Of a stretch of DNA of 20,230 nt, positions 1-6,544 are shown one piece after another (the first letter of the stretch is position 1; the number at the start of each line of letters is the position of its first letter). The position numbers and the translations under genes were made by a program. A model generated the notes under the pieces. It saw only the letters and a program-made list of their open reading frames with translations. It was not told the DNA's origin and searched no databases. Origin of the DNA: Clostridiaceae bacterium UBA5444. Lineage in GTDB: Bacteria > Bacillota > Clostridia > Clostridiales > Oxobacteraceae. The stretch covers positions 1-20,230 of the forward strand of contig DIRE01000032.1 of NCBI GenBank assembly GCA_002426575.1, in the 5' to 3' direction.

Positions 1-19
1 CCGTCAAAGTTGGTATAAC

Positions 20-454
20 TCATGTCTCTCCGGCTCGCCCTTTCATCGTTTGAATGTTCGGGTTTTCAAGTGTTTCATAATCCATGTTTGCTATATGGTT
101 ATAAAAATCCGTTTCAAACTTTAAATTTAGCTTCATGCTAAGCTTAGTCAGATATCGATTAGTAAACACCGTTATCATTTGACTTATAACCGGTGTTATT
201 ATCAACACTCCCACATACAATACCAGTGTATTTATCCTTTGCTCATTTGTTAATTCATTAATGATTAAGCCGGGCATTATAGTAAAAGCAAGCGGAAAAA
301 CAGCGTTAAGCAGAGCTGTTATTCCCTTAACAAATATGAACGATTTTCCGTGTTTTTCATTCCACACATAGCGAAGCATATATTTTGTTGTTTTTATTGT
401 GTTACGCACGCTTTGGCTCTTTTTATCCTCCTTTCCAGGTATCTCCCTCTCCAT
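20..454 (-). pseudogene. ABC exporter (membrane + ATPase type), broken N-terminal fragment
   Basis: About 144 residues matching the start of the transmembrane domain of a half-size ABC exporter. A charged N-terminus is followed by two hydrophobic segments (around FVKGITALLNAVFPLAFTIM and TLVLYVGVLIITPVISQMI) and the coupling-helix-like stretch MDYETLENPNIQTMKGRAGE. Such proteins usually run to about 600 residues with a C-terminal ATPase, but this frame stops at TGA (20-22). One of the two other minus frames stays open to the window edge, so a frameshift is possible; only 19 bases remain, too few to decide. I prefer the ATG at 452-454, which has GGGTGA five bases upstream, over the GTG at 461-463, which overlaps that ribosome binding site. 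A leftward promoter at 890-918 could drive it through a long leader. The family is fairly sure; whether the gene is dead is an inference. Confidence 0.5.
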
Positions 455-889
455 ATATTTCACCCTTTATATTATATTGTTATTTTACCTATCTTCCTAA
501 AGCCGAAAATCAAAAGCCTACATCCGTTGACTTATCTAACATCAAGGCTTATTCCCATATTCTATACTTGTTTCTTCCTATCATATCAATTATACCTGCC
601 TTTTATGAAAAAAAAGTATCTTTGATGTACGATGTTCACAACGTTAAAATATCCTACTAAAGAATTGCGAATTATTGTAATTCTATCATCCCCATTATCA
701 ATTCTTTTGCCGACAACTTTCAATACAAACTTTCCTTCGGTGTTTGTCAAGCAAATTGTCGTATTTAATTATAAAAACGTTTGGTTGCCTTGTTTCCGAT
801 TTGCCGTGTTAGAATAGTTGTTGTAGTATCTCCTTGTTGTGATTTGTCTCTACTTGTATGTTTAACCTCATTTTGAGTGTTACTCCACT

Positions 890-918
890 ATTGTACTTAT
901 GTTCCAAAATATTGTCAA
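890..918 (-). promoter_or_regulatory. Sigma-A-type promoter, leftward
   Basis: Reading the minus strand, TTGACA (913-918, a perfect -35) is followed after exactly 17 bases by TACAAT (890-895, one mismatch to TATAAT). Transcription would start near 883. The next recognisable minus-strand gene is the ABC exporter fragment starting at 454, so the leader would be about 430 nt. A short ATG frame at 869-871 opens almost at the transcript start but stops after 20 codons. Confidence 0.5.
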
Positions 919-1060
919 TAGATAGTATAAAAAAATTTATAATTTAATAGCATATATAAGATTATATTTTTATAATCATAAAAATAAACTTAAACCAACT
1001 CGGATACGTTGAAAGGCGAAAAGTACATAAAAAAGCAAATTAAATAATCTGGCCGCACTA

Positions 1061-1092
1061 GACTAAAGAAGCTGCCTAATTTAAGCAGCTTC
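1061..1092 (-). terminator. Probable terminator of the LURP-one gene
   Basis: A perfect 8-bp stem (GAAGCTGC 1068-1075 with GCAGCTTC 1085-1092) has a 9-base loop and lies 18 bases after the stop codon of the 1111-1602 gene. On the minus strand it is followed only by TTTAGTC, a weak U-tract, so termination may be partial. Confidence 0.45.
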
Positions 1093-1110
1093 CAAACCTA
1101 TAATAATTTA

Positions 1111-1602
1111 TTAACCATTATTCCTATTATCATGACAAATCATATCAATTATAACGGCACAAGCTAATATAAATGGAGCATCCTCAAAACTATCTATTTC
1201 TACTCCATATCTATCTGACCAGGTAAACCATTCCTTTGAAACTCTTCCAATTTCCTTCCCATTTTTAGTAAAAGTATACTCGTGATCAAAAAAGTCACCT
1301 TCTACTTGTATATCATAAGACCCAACCACATCTATATTGAACCTGCAATTGAAAAATGTAAAAAGCTCCTTTTTTAAAGTTGCATAAAGCCTTCCGCCTC
1401 TATATATGTCATAAGTAGGGCTAAATGTCATAAGCCTTTGTTGTATAAATATTAACTCATTTCCACTCATATCCCTAAAGGACAGTTTATTACCAAAGCT
1501 AAACATCCTTCCCTCTACATAATATGCGTCTCTTTCATTTTCATCCTGGATTGTAAACTTATCCACAAAAGAAAATAGCTTTTGACTTAATATATAGCGC
1601 AT
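1111..1602 (-). CDS. LURP-one-related / YxjI family protein
   Basis: 163 residues of the LURP-one-related family (YxjI of Bacillus, formerly DUF567), which folds as a closed 12-strand beta barrel around a C-terminal hydrophobic helix, like the Tubby C-terminal domain. Visible hallmarks are the N-terminal MRYILSQKLFSFVDKFTIQD, the repeated beta-strand pattern with aromatic and glycine turns, the segment GKEIGRVSKEWFTWSDRYGVEI, and the final hydrophobic helix DAPFILACAVIIDMICHD. No signal peptide is seen, so it is probably cytoplasmic or membrane-associated. Function in bacteria is unknown; a scaffold or phospholipid-binding role is suggested for the fold. The ATG is preceded by AAGGGGG. It is single, divergent from the acetyltransferase gene, with its own extended -10 promoter and a hairpin after the stop. 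Confidence 0.85.
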   Translation of the reverse strand: MRYILSQKLFSFVDKFTIQDENERDAYYVEGRMFSFGNKLSFRDMSGNELIFIQQRLMTFSPTYDIYRGGRLYATLKKELFTFFNCRFNIDVVGSYDIQVEGDFFDHEYTFTKNGKEIGRVSKEWFTWSDRYGVEIDSFEDAPFILACAVIIDMICHDNRNNG

Positions 1603-1635
1603 ATATTTCCCCCTTAATAATTAATTTATATTTTA

Positions 1636-1644
1636 ATTATACCA
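1636..1644 (-). promoter_or_regulatory. Extended -10 promoter of the LURP-one gene
   Basis: On the minus strand TGG directly precedes TATAAT (1636-1641), giving an extended -10 element about 34 bases upstream of the ATG at 1600-1602. No good -35 is seen at 17 bases, which is typical for extended -10 promoters. Confidence 0.45.
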
Positions 1645-1685
1645 AATATTATCAGAAGTAGCCCCATAATAGAGAAGATTAATAC

Positions 1686-1714
1686 ATGAAACTAAATCAT
1701 AAATATTGTATAAT
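1686..1714 (+). promoter_or_regulatory. Promoter of the Eis-like acetyltransferase gene
   Basis: TATAAT at 1709-1714 with ATGAAA (1686-1691, four matches to TTGACA) 17 bases upstream. The start would fall near 1721, leaving a leader of about 43 nt before the ATG at 1764. It is divergent from and close to the promoter at 1636-1644. Confidence 0.5.
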
Positions 1715-1763
1715 TTAGCTTAGGGTTATTCTTTGTTATTAAAAGATGAAAGGGGAGACTATA

Positions 1764-2957
1764 ATGCCAATTAGAAAAATAAAGCCTGAAGAAAAAATTA
1801 TGGCATCAAAGATTTTTAGTATTGGGTTTGCATGGCAGTTAGATCTTAACTCGGCAGAAAAAAATCCAGAAGAATCTCAAAAGGGTTACGAGTTTGTAAG
1901 AGCATTTTTCAATGAACAAGGTAAAATGTGTTCTTTTTTAAATAGTATTCCTTATGAAATGCGTTTTTCAGGTCATACAGTAAAGATGGGCGGAATTGGA
2001 GGTGTTTCATCACTTCCTGAAGAAAGAAAGAATGGTAACATAAGATCATTGTTTTACTATAGCCTTGAAGAAATGTACAAAAACGACTTTGCTTTTTCAT
2101 TTTTATATCCATTTTCTAATACTTATTATAGGCAGTTTGGATATGAAAGTTGCTATAAAAGATTATATGCTACAATACCTCTAGAATCATTTAAGGCTTT
2201 CCCTAAGACAGGAAATGTTAAGCACTACCTTCCAAACCAAGATTCTAAAAGTGTTGAAGCCATTAAAGGCGTATATGACCAATTTATTCAAGATAAAAAT
2301 CTATCCATTGTGAGAAATGATTTTTTGTGGAAAGGACTAATTGATGTTGAGCCATATAAAACAAGGCAATATACTTATATTTGGTACGATGATAAGGGAA
2401 TCCCTAAAAGCTATATTATATTTGAAGCTGTAGGCGATGGTACTTATGATATGGAAGTTAAAGAACTTATATGGCTAGATTATGAATCTCTAATAGGTAT
2501 ACTTGGCTTTCTGCAAAACTTTTCACCCCTATATAAAAATTTCAAGTGTTCCTTCCCTGAATACCTAAACTTGCATATTATATTTCCAGAACCTATTGCA
2601 ATTAAATCAGAGATCTTAGTCTCTGGTATGAATAGAATAGTTAATATGGAGAAAACACTTAAACTTATGGACTATCCTAAAGAAGAAGGCAGTTTAGCAA
2701 TTCTAGTAGATGACCCTTTCCTTAAATGGAATTGCGGTACCTTTTTAGTTACTTGGGATTCAAATGGGGTAGAAGTTGTAAAAAAAGACTGTCCTCCTGA
2801 TTTATCTTGTAGCATACAGGTTATAACTCAGCTTGTAACAGGTTATACTTCAATTGAGGATTACATGGGGAGAGAAGACGTAAAGGTATTTAATAATGCT
2901 GATACCTTAGCAGCTGTTTTTAATAAGAAACATTTATTCATTAACGATTTCTTTTAA
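1764..2957 (+). CDS. Eis-like GNAT acetyltransferase with SCP2-type C-terminal domain
   Basis: 397 residues, the normal size of the Eis (enhanced intracellular survival) family: two fused GNAT folds plus a sterol-carrier-like C-terminal domain, acetylating amines such as aminoglycosides or lysine side chains in other members. The acetyl-CoA loop is visible as VSSLPEERKNGNIRSLF (residues 81-97), followed by YRQFGYE with the tyrosine at about residue 127, matching the catalytic Tyr126 region of M. tuberculosis Eis. The protein ends in Phe, as in Eis, where the terminal carboxylate acts as base. The C-terminal domain has the SCP2-like segment FLVTWDSNGVEVVKKDCPPDLSCSI (in part). I use the ATG at 1764: AGGGGAG lies six bases upstream, whereas an in-frame ATG at 1746 overlaps that site. 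The real substrate cannot be told. Confidence 0.85.
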   Translation: MPIRKIKPEEKIMASKIFSIGFAWQLDLNSAEKNPEESQKGYEFVRAFFNEQGKMCSFLNSIPYEMRFSGHTVKMGGIGGVSSLPEERKNGNIRSLFYYSLEEMYKNDFAFSFLYPFSNTYYRQFGYESCYKRLYATIPLESFKAFPKTGNVKHYLPNQDSKSVEAIKGVYDQFIQDKNLSIVRNDFLWKGLIDVEPYKTRQYTYIWYDDKGIPKSYIIFEAVGDGTYDMEVKELIWLDYESLIGILGFLQNFSPLYKNFKCSFPEYLNLHIIFPEPIAIKSEILVSGMNRIVNMEKTLKLMDYPKEEGSLAILVDDPFLKWNCGTFLVTWDSNGVEVVKKDCPPDLSCSIQVITQLVTGYTSIEDYMGREDVKVFNNADTLAAVFNKKHLFINDFF

Positions 2958-3065
2958 AATTAGTCTATGTTTTAAAGTATAGATAAATCATGCTAAATAG
3001 CATAAACTATGTTAAAATATATGAGCATAGCAACATATATTTTAGTTGCATAGGAGGTTTTTTTT

Positions 3066-3905
3066 GTGATAAATATAGGTGAATATAATAAATTAAAAGT
3101 AGTTAGAAAAGCTGATTTTGGATACTTTTTATCATCTATAGACGATAGGAATGACGATGAAATATTAATCCATAATAATAATATCCCATCAGGAGAACTA
3201 TCCATAGATTCAATTGTTGATGTATTTGTGTATAGAGACTCTGAAGATAGATTGACTGCAACTTTAAAAGAGCCTTTAGCTAAAGCCTTTGAAATTGCAT
3301 ATCTTAAAGTGGTTTCAAAAACCCCAATAGGTGATTTCATAGATATTGGCCTAGATAGAGATATATTAGTACCTAAAAAGGAACAAACCATAAGGCTTGA
3401 AGAAAATAAAAAATACCTTTTCTATATATACGTTGATAAGACTAAAAGACTTGCTGCCACCACGGATATAGATAGATATTTAGAAAACACCACAGAATAT
3501 AAGGTGGGCGATGAAGTCCCTGGAATTGCTTATGGTATTCAATCTAATGGAAGCATAATGGTTGCTGTCTATAATATGTATAGAGGTGTTATACTTAGGA
3601 ATGAATATTTTACAAATATAAATATGGGTGATGAATTAACTTTAAGAGTCAAAAAGCATTATGAAGATGGAAAAATGTCTCTTACCCCCAGAAAGATGCC
3701 TAAAGAAGAAAGGCTCGAACTTGAGGATATAATACATGAATATCTAAAATCTAATAATGGATTTATGCCTTATAATGATAAAACTTCTCCAGATATAATA
3801 AGGCAGGTTTTCCACACAAGCAAAAAATACTTTAAAAATGCATTAGGTGGACTTATGAAACAAGGTCTTATAAAGCAAACTGAAGATGGAACAAGGCTTA
3901 TATAG
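3066..3905 (+). CDS. cvfB: CvfB-type S1 RNA-binding protein
   Basis: 279 residues resembling CvfB (conserved virulence factor B; YitL of Bacillus): three S1/OB-type modules followed by a winged helix. Approximate layout: OB modules at residues 1-65, 66-135 and 145-210, the third showing GDEVPGIAYGIQSNGSIMVA and GDELTLRVKKHYEDGKMSLT, then the winged helix at 215-279 (FHTSKKYFKNALGGLMKQG). CvfB binds RNA and affects virulence gene expression in Staphylococcus; its role in clostridia is not settled. The start is GTG at 3066-3068 with AGGAGG (3052-3057) eight bases upstream. It follows the acetyltransferase gene by 108 bases on the same strand. I see no strong terminator between them, so partial read-through is possible. 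A strong terminator follows it. Confidence 0.88.
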   Translation: MINIGEYNKLKVVRKADFGYFLSSIDDRNDDEILIHNNNIPSGELSIDSIVDVFVYRDSEDRLTATLKEPLAKAFEIAYLKVVSKTPIGDFIDIGLDRDILVPKKEQTIRLEENKKYLFYIYVDKTKRLAATTDIDRYLENTTEYKVGDEVPGIAYGIQSNGSIMVAVYNMYRGVILRNEYFTNINMGDELTLRVKKHYEDGKMSLTPRKMPKEERLELEDIIHEYLKSNNGFMPYNDKTSPDIIRQVFHTSKKYFKNALGGLMKQGLIKQTEDGTRLI

Positions 3906-3968
3906 AAAAATATAGGCGACTGACGTTAAAGGGTTTTGGTGTTTATATAATTAATTTAGGCAAGTGAT

Positions 3969-4023
3969 AAATAAAGGCATCATAGTATAGTTTTTTAAAC
4001 CTACTGTGATGCCTTTATTTTAA
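3969..4023 (+). terminator. Rho-independent terminator after cvfB
   Basis: A 19-bp stem with one G-T wobble (3969-3987 with 4002-4020; core AAAGGCATCA / TGATGCCTTT), a 14-base loop containing TTTTTT, and a T-rich tail ATTTTAATT. The A-rich 5' flank also makes it usable in reverse, but no minus-strand gene ends here. Confidence 0.8.
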
Positions 4024-4052
4024 TTGAAGAAATACTGTGTATACTGTATAAT
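4024..4052 (+). promoter_or_regulatory. Promoter of the MATE gene
   Basis: TTGAAG (4024-4029) and a perfect TATAAT (4047-4052) with 17-base spacing. It begins directly at the end of the cvfB terminator, so the MATE gene is a separate transcription unit with a leader of about 40 nt. Confidence 0.6.
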
Positions 4053-4085
4053 ACTTTAAGTTTGATTATCTTACTTTCATATACT

Positions 4086-4101
4086 AGAGGTGATTTATTT
4101 G
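4086..4101 (+). promoter_or_regulatory. Ribosome binding site fixing a TTG start
   Basis: AGAGGTGA (4086-4093) lies five bases before TTG (4099-4101). The alternative GTG at 4090-4092 is inside the binding site itself, so it cannot be the start. Confidence 0.7.
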
Positions 4102-5475
4102 GCTAAAAATATAAAGCTTACTGAAGGCAGCATACCAAAAGCTCTTGTGGAGCTAGCGCTTCCAATAATAGGCACATCCTTCGTCCAGATGGCATACAGC
4201 ATGACGGATATGATTTGGTTAGGAAGAGTTGGCAGCAGGGCAGTGGCTGCAGTTGGTACTGCAGGTTTTTTCACATGGCTGGCAGCAGCACTGATACTGC
4301 TTCCCAAAATAGCTGCGGGTATAGGTGTTGCCCAATCGGTAGGCAACAATAATATGGAGGAAGCGCAAAAATATATAAAGCATTCCATACAGTTAGATGT
4401 AGCACTTGGATTAATTTACGGGTTATGCATTATAATACTAAGAAAACCACTGGTTAATTTTTTCAAATTAGGTGACACATATACAATAGAAAAAGCCATA
4501 AATTACTTGGTCATAGTATCTGCAGGAATGGTATTCTTTTTTCTGCCTCCTGTATATACCGCTATATTCAATGGATATGGCGATAGTCATACACCTTTTA
4601 AAATAAACCTGATTGGTCTTTTGGTAAATATAGTTTTGGACCCGGTGCTCATATTCGGAATAGGGCCATTCCCTGTAATGGGAGTTGAAGGTGCAGCTGT
4701 GGCAACAGTATTTGCACAGTTTCTAGTGACAGCAGCATTCATATACAGTACAAAGTTCAAAGGAGGGCTTTTCTCCGGAATTAAATACTTCTCCACTCCT
4801 GACTGGTCTTTCAATCTAAAAATAATAAAGCTAGGTATGCCTGCAGGACTGCAGAGTGCGTTTTTTACATTTGTATCAATGATCATAGCCAGACTAATTG
4901 CAGCATGGGGTCCAATACCCATTGCCGTGCAGAAGGTAGGTTCGCAGATAGAAGCAATTTCCTGGATGACTTCAGAAGGTTTTGAGGTAGCATTGGGAGC
5001 TTTTGTCGGACAAAATTACGGTGCAAGGAAATGGAACCGCATACACAAGGGTTATTATACTGCAATAAAAATCGCAGGAGCAGTTGGTCTGTTTACCACC
5101 TGCCTCCTCATATTCGGTGCTAGGCCCATATTCTCACTGTTTATACCTGAGGAAGAAACCATAAAATACGGCATAACATACCTCAAAATATTAGGATTGT
5201 CACAGTTCTTCATGTGTATTGAGATTACTACAGCCGGAGCTTTCAATGGTATAGGAAAAACCTTCCCTCCATCCATTGAAGGCATAATATTTAACGGCAT
5301 ACGTATACCCTTAGCTATGGCTTTATCATCAATACCATCATTAGGACTTAACGGTATATGGTGGAGTCTCAGCATAACCAGTATGTTGAAAGGCATTGTG
5401 CTTTTCAGCTGGTTCGCACTGCTGCTTAAGAAATGCCCATCAAAAGATGAAGCCGACTTTGCAGTGCAATTATAG
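4099..5475 (+). CDS. MATE family multidrug efflux transporter
   Basis: 458 residues from the TTG start, the usual size of a 12-helix MATE antiporter that exports cationic drugs or metabolites in exchange for Na+ or H+. Two homologous halves are visible. The N-terminal half begins IPKALVELALPIIGTSFVQM and contains MTDMIWLGRVGSRAVAAVG; the second half begins around residue 235 with IIKLGMPAGLQSAFFTFVSM and contains EGFEVALGAFVGQNYGARKW, a conserved MATE segment (V-GQN-GA). Hydrophobic helices alternate with short charged loops throughout. It sits alone between two terminators with its own promoter. Its codons are visibly richer in G and C at third positions than those of the acetyltransferase and cvfB genes upstream. 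Substrate is unknown. Confidence 0.92.
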   Translation: MAKNIKLTEGSIPKALVELALPIIGTSFVQMAYSMTDMIWLGRVGSRAVAAVGTAGFFTWLAAALILLPKIAAGIGVAQSVGNNNMEEAQKYIKHSIQLDVALGLIYGLCIIILRKPLVNFFKLGDTYTIEKAINYLVIVSAGMVFFFLPPVYTAIFNGYGDSHTPFKINLIGLLVNIVLDPVLIFGIGPFPVMGVEGAAVATVFAQFLVTAAFIYSTKFKGGLFSGIKYFSTPDWSFNLKIIKLGMPAGLQSAFFTFVSMIIARLIAAWGPIPIAVQKVGSQIEAISWMTSEGFEVALGAFVGQNYGARKWNRIHKGYYTAIKIAGAVGLFTTCLLIFGARPIFSLFIPEEETIKYGITYLKILGLSQFFMCIEITTAGAFNGIGKTFPPSIEGIIFNGIRIPLAMALSSIPSLGLNGIWWSLSITSMLKGIVLFSWFALLLKKCPSKDEADFAVQL

Positions 5476-5540
5476 TGCTTTTTATTACTATTATGCCCCC
5501 TTCCATGTAATACTGGGCCTGTACATGCCAAAGCAATGAT

Positions 5541-5586
5541 AAAAAAACTCCCGAACCAATTTGAGCAAATTGACCCGGGAGTTTTT
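5541..5586. terminator. Bidirectional terminator between MATE and map
   Basis: Outer stem AAAAACTCCCG (5543-5553) with CGGGAGTTTTT (5576-5586), an inner CAATTTG/CAAATTG stem, A7 on the left and T5 on the right. It serves the convergent MATE (plus) and map (minus) genes; the map stop codon is only 16 bases away. Confidence 0.85.
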
Positions 5587-5601
5587 CTGCAATATAGTTT
5601 G

Positions 5602-6357
5602 TTAAATATTATCCTGATCGGTTAATATCAGCGGTCCATTTTCCGTTATAGCGATAGTATGCTCATATTGTGCCGAGAGGCTGCCGTCAATAGTGCGTGC
5701 AGTCCACTCGTTGCTATCTATCTTAGTCTTATAAGACCCAATATTTATCATTGGCTCTATGGTTATTACCATTCCTTCCTTAAGCCTTAGACCCCTGCCC
5801 GGCCTGCCATAATGGGGCACTTCCACATCGTCATGCATTATCCTGCCTATGCCGTGGCCTGTAAAGTCCCTAACCACAGAATACCCTTTTGCCTCTGCAT
5901 AGGACTGTATTTCATGACCTATGTCGCCTATCCTGTTCCCGACGACAGCCTTCTTTATTCCTAAATAAAGGCATTGTTTTGTAACATCCATAAGATCCTC
6001 TGCTTCCTTTGATATTTTCCCCACAGCATATGACCATGCCGAATCTGCCAGCCATCCATTTAAGTTTACAACCATATCGATAGTGACAATATCCCCTTCT
6101 TTCAGAGGCTTATGATTGGGAAAGCCATGGCATATTTCATCATTTAAAGATGCGCATGTGGCATAGGGAAAGCCCATGTAACCTTTTTGTTCCGCCTTTG
6201 CACCGTGCTCATTTATATATTGCTCTGCGAACTTATCAATCTCCATCGTAGTTATGCCAGGTTTTATCATTTTGCTGATTTCTTTATGGCATGATGCCAG
6301 TATTTTGCCTGCTGCAGCCATATATCCTATTTGCTTTTTACTTTTAATGTCTACCAA
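5602..6357 (-). CDS. map: Type I methionine aminopeptidase
   Basis: About 251 residues; removes the initiator methionine from nascent proteins in the cytoplasm. All five metal ligands are present (counted from the upstream in-frame ATG at 6370-6372): D99 (TIDM), D110 (LADS), H173 (GHGIG), E206 (TIEP) and E237 (YEHT). H82 (CHG) and H180 (MHDD) fit the catalytic histidines of the E. coli enzyme, and C73 its pocket cysteine. There is no N-terminal zinc-finger extension. Around the second ligand it reads GWLADSAWSY where most family members have a GYHGDSA-type motif, a modest divergence. The start is TTG at 6355-6357: AAGGTGA is five bases upstream and the protein then begins MVDIKSKKQI, as usual for the family. 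It is monocistronic with its own promoter and terminator, unlike the housekeeping copy often found near adk/secY, so it may be a paralogue. Confidence 0.93.
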   Translation of the reverse strand: MVDIKSKKQIGYMAAAGKILASCHKEISKMIKPGITTMEIDKFAEQYINEHGAKAEQKGYMGFPYATCASLNDEICHGFPNHKPLKEGDIVTIDMVVNLNGWLADSAWSYAVGKISKEAEDLMDVTKQCLYLGIKKAVVGNRIGDIGHEIQSYAEAKGYSVVRDFTGHGIGRIMHDDVEVPHYGRPGRGLRLKEGMVITIEPMINIGSYKTKIDSNEWTARTIDGSLSAQYEHTIAITENGPLILTDQDNI

Positions 6358-6369
6358 ATATTTCACCTT
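6355..6369 (-). promoter_or_regulatory. map: Ribosome binding site fixing the map TTG start
   Basis: On the minus strand AAGGTGA (6363-6369) stands five bases before TTG (6355-6357). The in-frame ATG at 6370-6372 has no purine-rich site of its own and touches this one. Confidence 0.65.
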
Positions 6370-6393
6370 CATAATATGATTTTTCTCTAATAC

Positions 6394-6422
6394 ATTATAT
6401 AGTTTATAGATCTTAGAATCAA
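6394..6422 (-). promoter_or_regulatory. Promoter of map
   Basis: Minus strand: TTGATT (6417-6422), 17 bases, then a perfect TATAAT (6394-6399). The leader to the TTG start is about 30 nt. Confidence 0.6.
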
Positions 6423-6448
6423 ACTTATTCTAAAATTTTACAAACTAT

Positions 6449-6500
6449 AAAAGGAGCCAAATTTACAGATGTATAAATTGATTTTAGTAAATTTGACTCC
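6449..6500 (-). terminator. Terminator of the GntR-ABC operon
   Basis: A 14-bp stem with one mismatch (6453-6466 GGAGCCAAATTTAC with 6487-6500) and a 20-base loop. On the minus strand it is followed by TTTTATAG. It lies 45 bases after the stop of the permease gene and before the map promoter. Confidence 0.65.
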
Positions 6501-6544
6501 CTATAACAGTTTCAGAGAGGAAACAGTATTTAAGCTATATATGT

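Larger units (their letters stand above)
455..1110. other. Stretch without an intact gene
   Basis: No convincing complete gene on either strand. It holds a leftward promoter (890-918), a perfect 7-bp AT hairpin with a TTTT loop (960-977) and a GC-containing hairpin at 1068-1092. Minus-strand frames between about 590 and 871 give short protein-like segments in different frames separated by stops, for example NTEGKFVLKVVGKRIDN and VETNHNKEILQQLF. This could be a decayed small gene or chance. I do not recognise a family. Confidence 0.5.

Noticed and set aside
698..871. Minus-strand ATG frame of 57 codons with one in-frame TAA
   Set aside because: Its GGAG site would lie at the predicted transcript start, the frame is interrupted after 20 codons, and no family is recognised. 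Noted only as possible gene decay.
2958..3065. Small palindromes such as ATGCTAAATAGCAT before cvfB
   Set aside because: The stems are about 5 bp and AT-rich, without a T-run, so neither a terminator nor an operator can be claimed.
5055..5531. Minus-strand frame opposite the end of the MATE gene
   Set aside because: It is antisense to conserved MATE sequence and crosses into the intergenic region; no ribosome binding site or recognisable domain.
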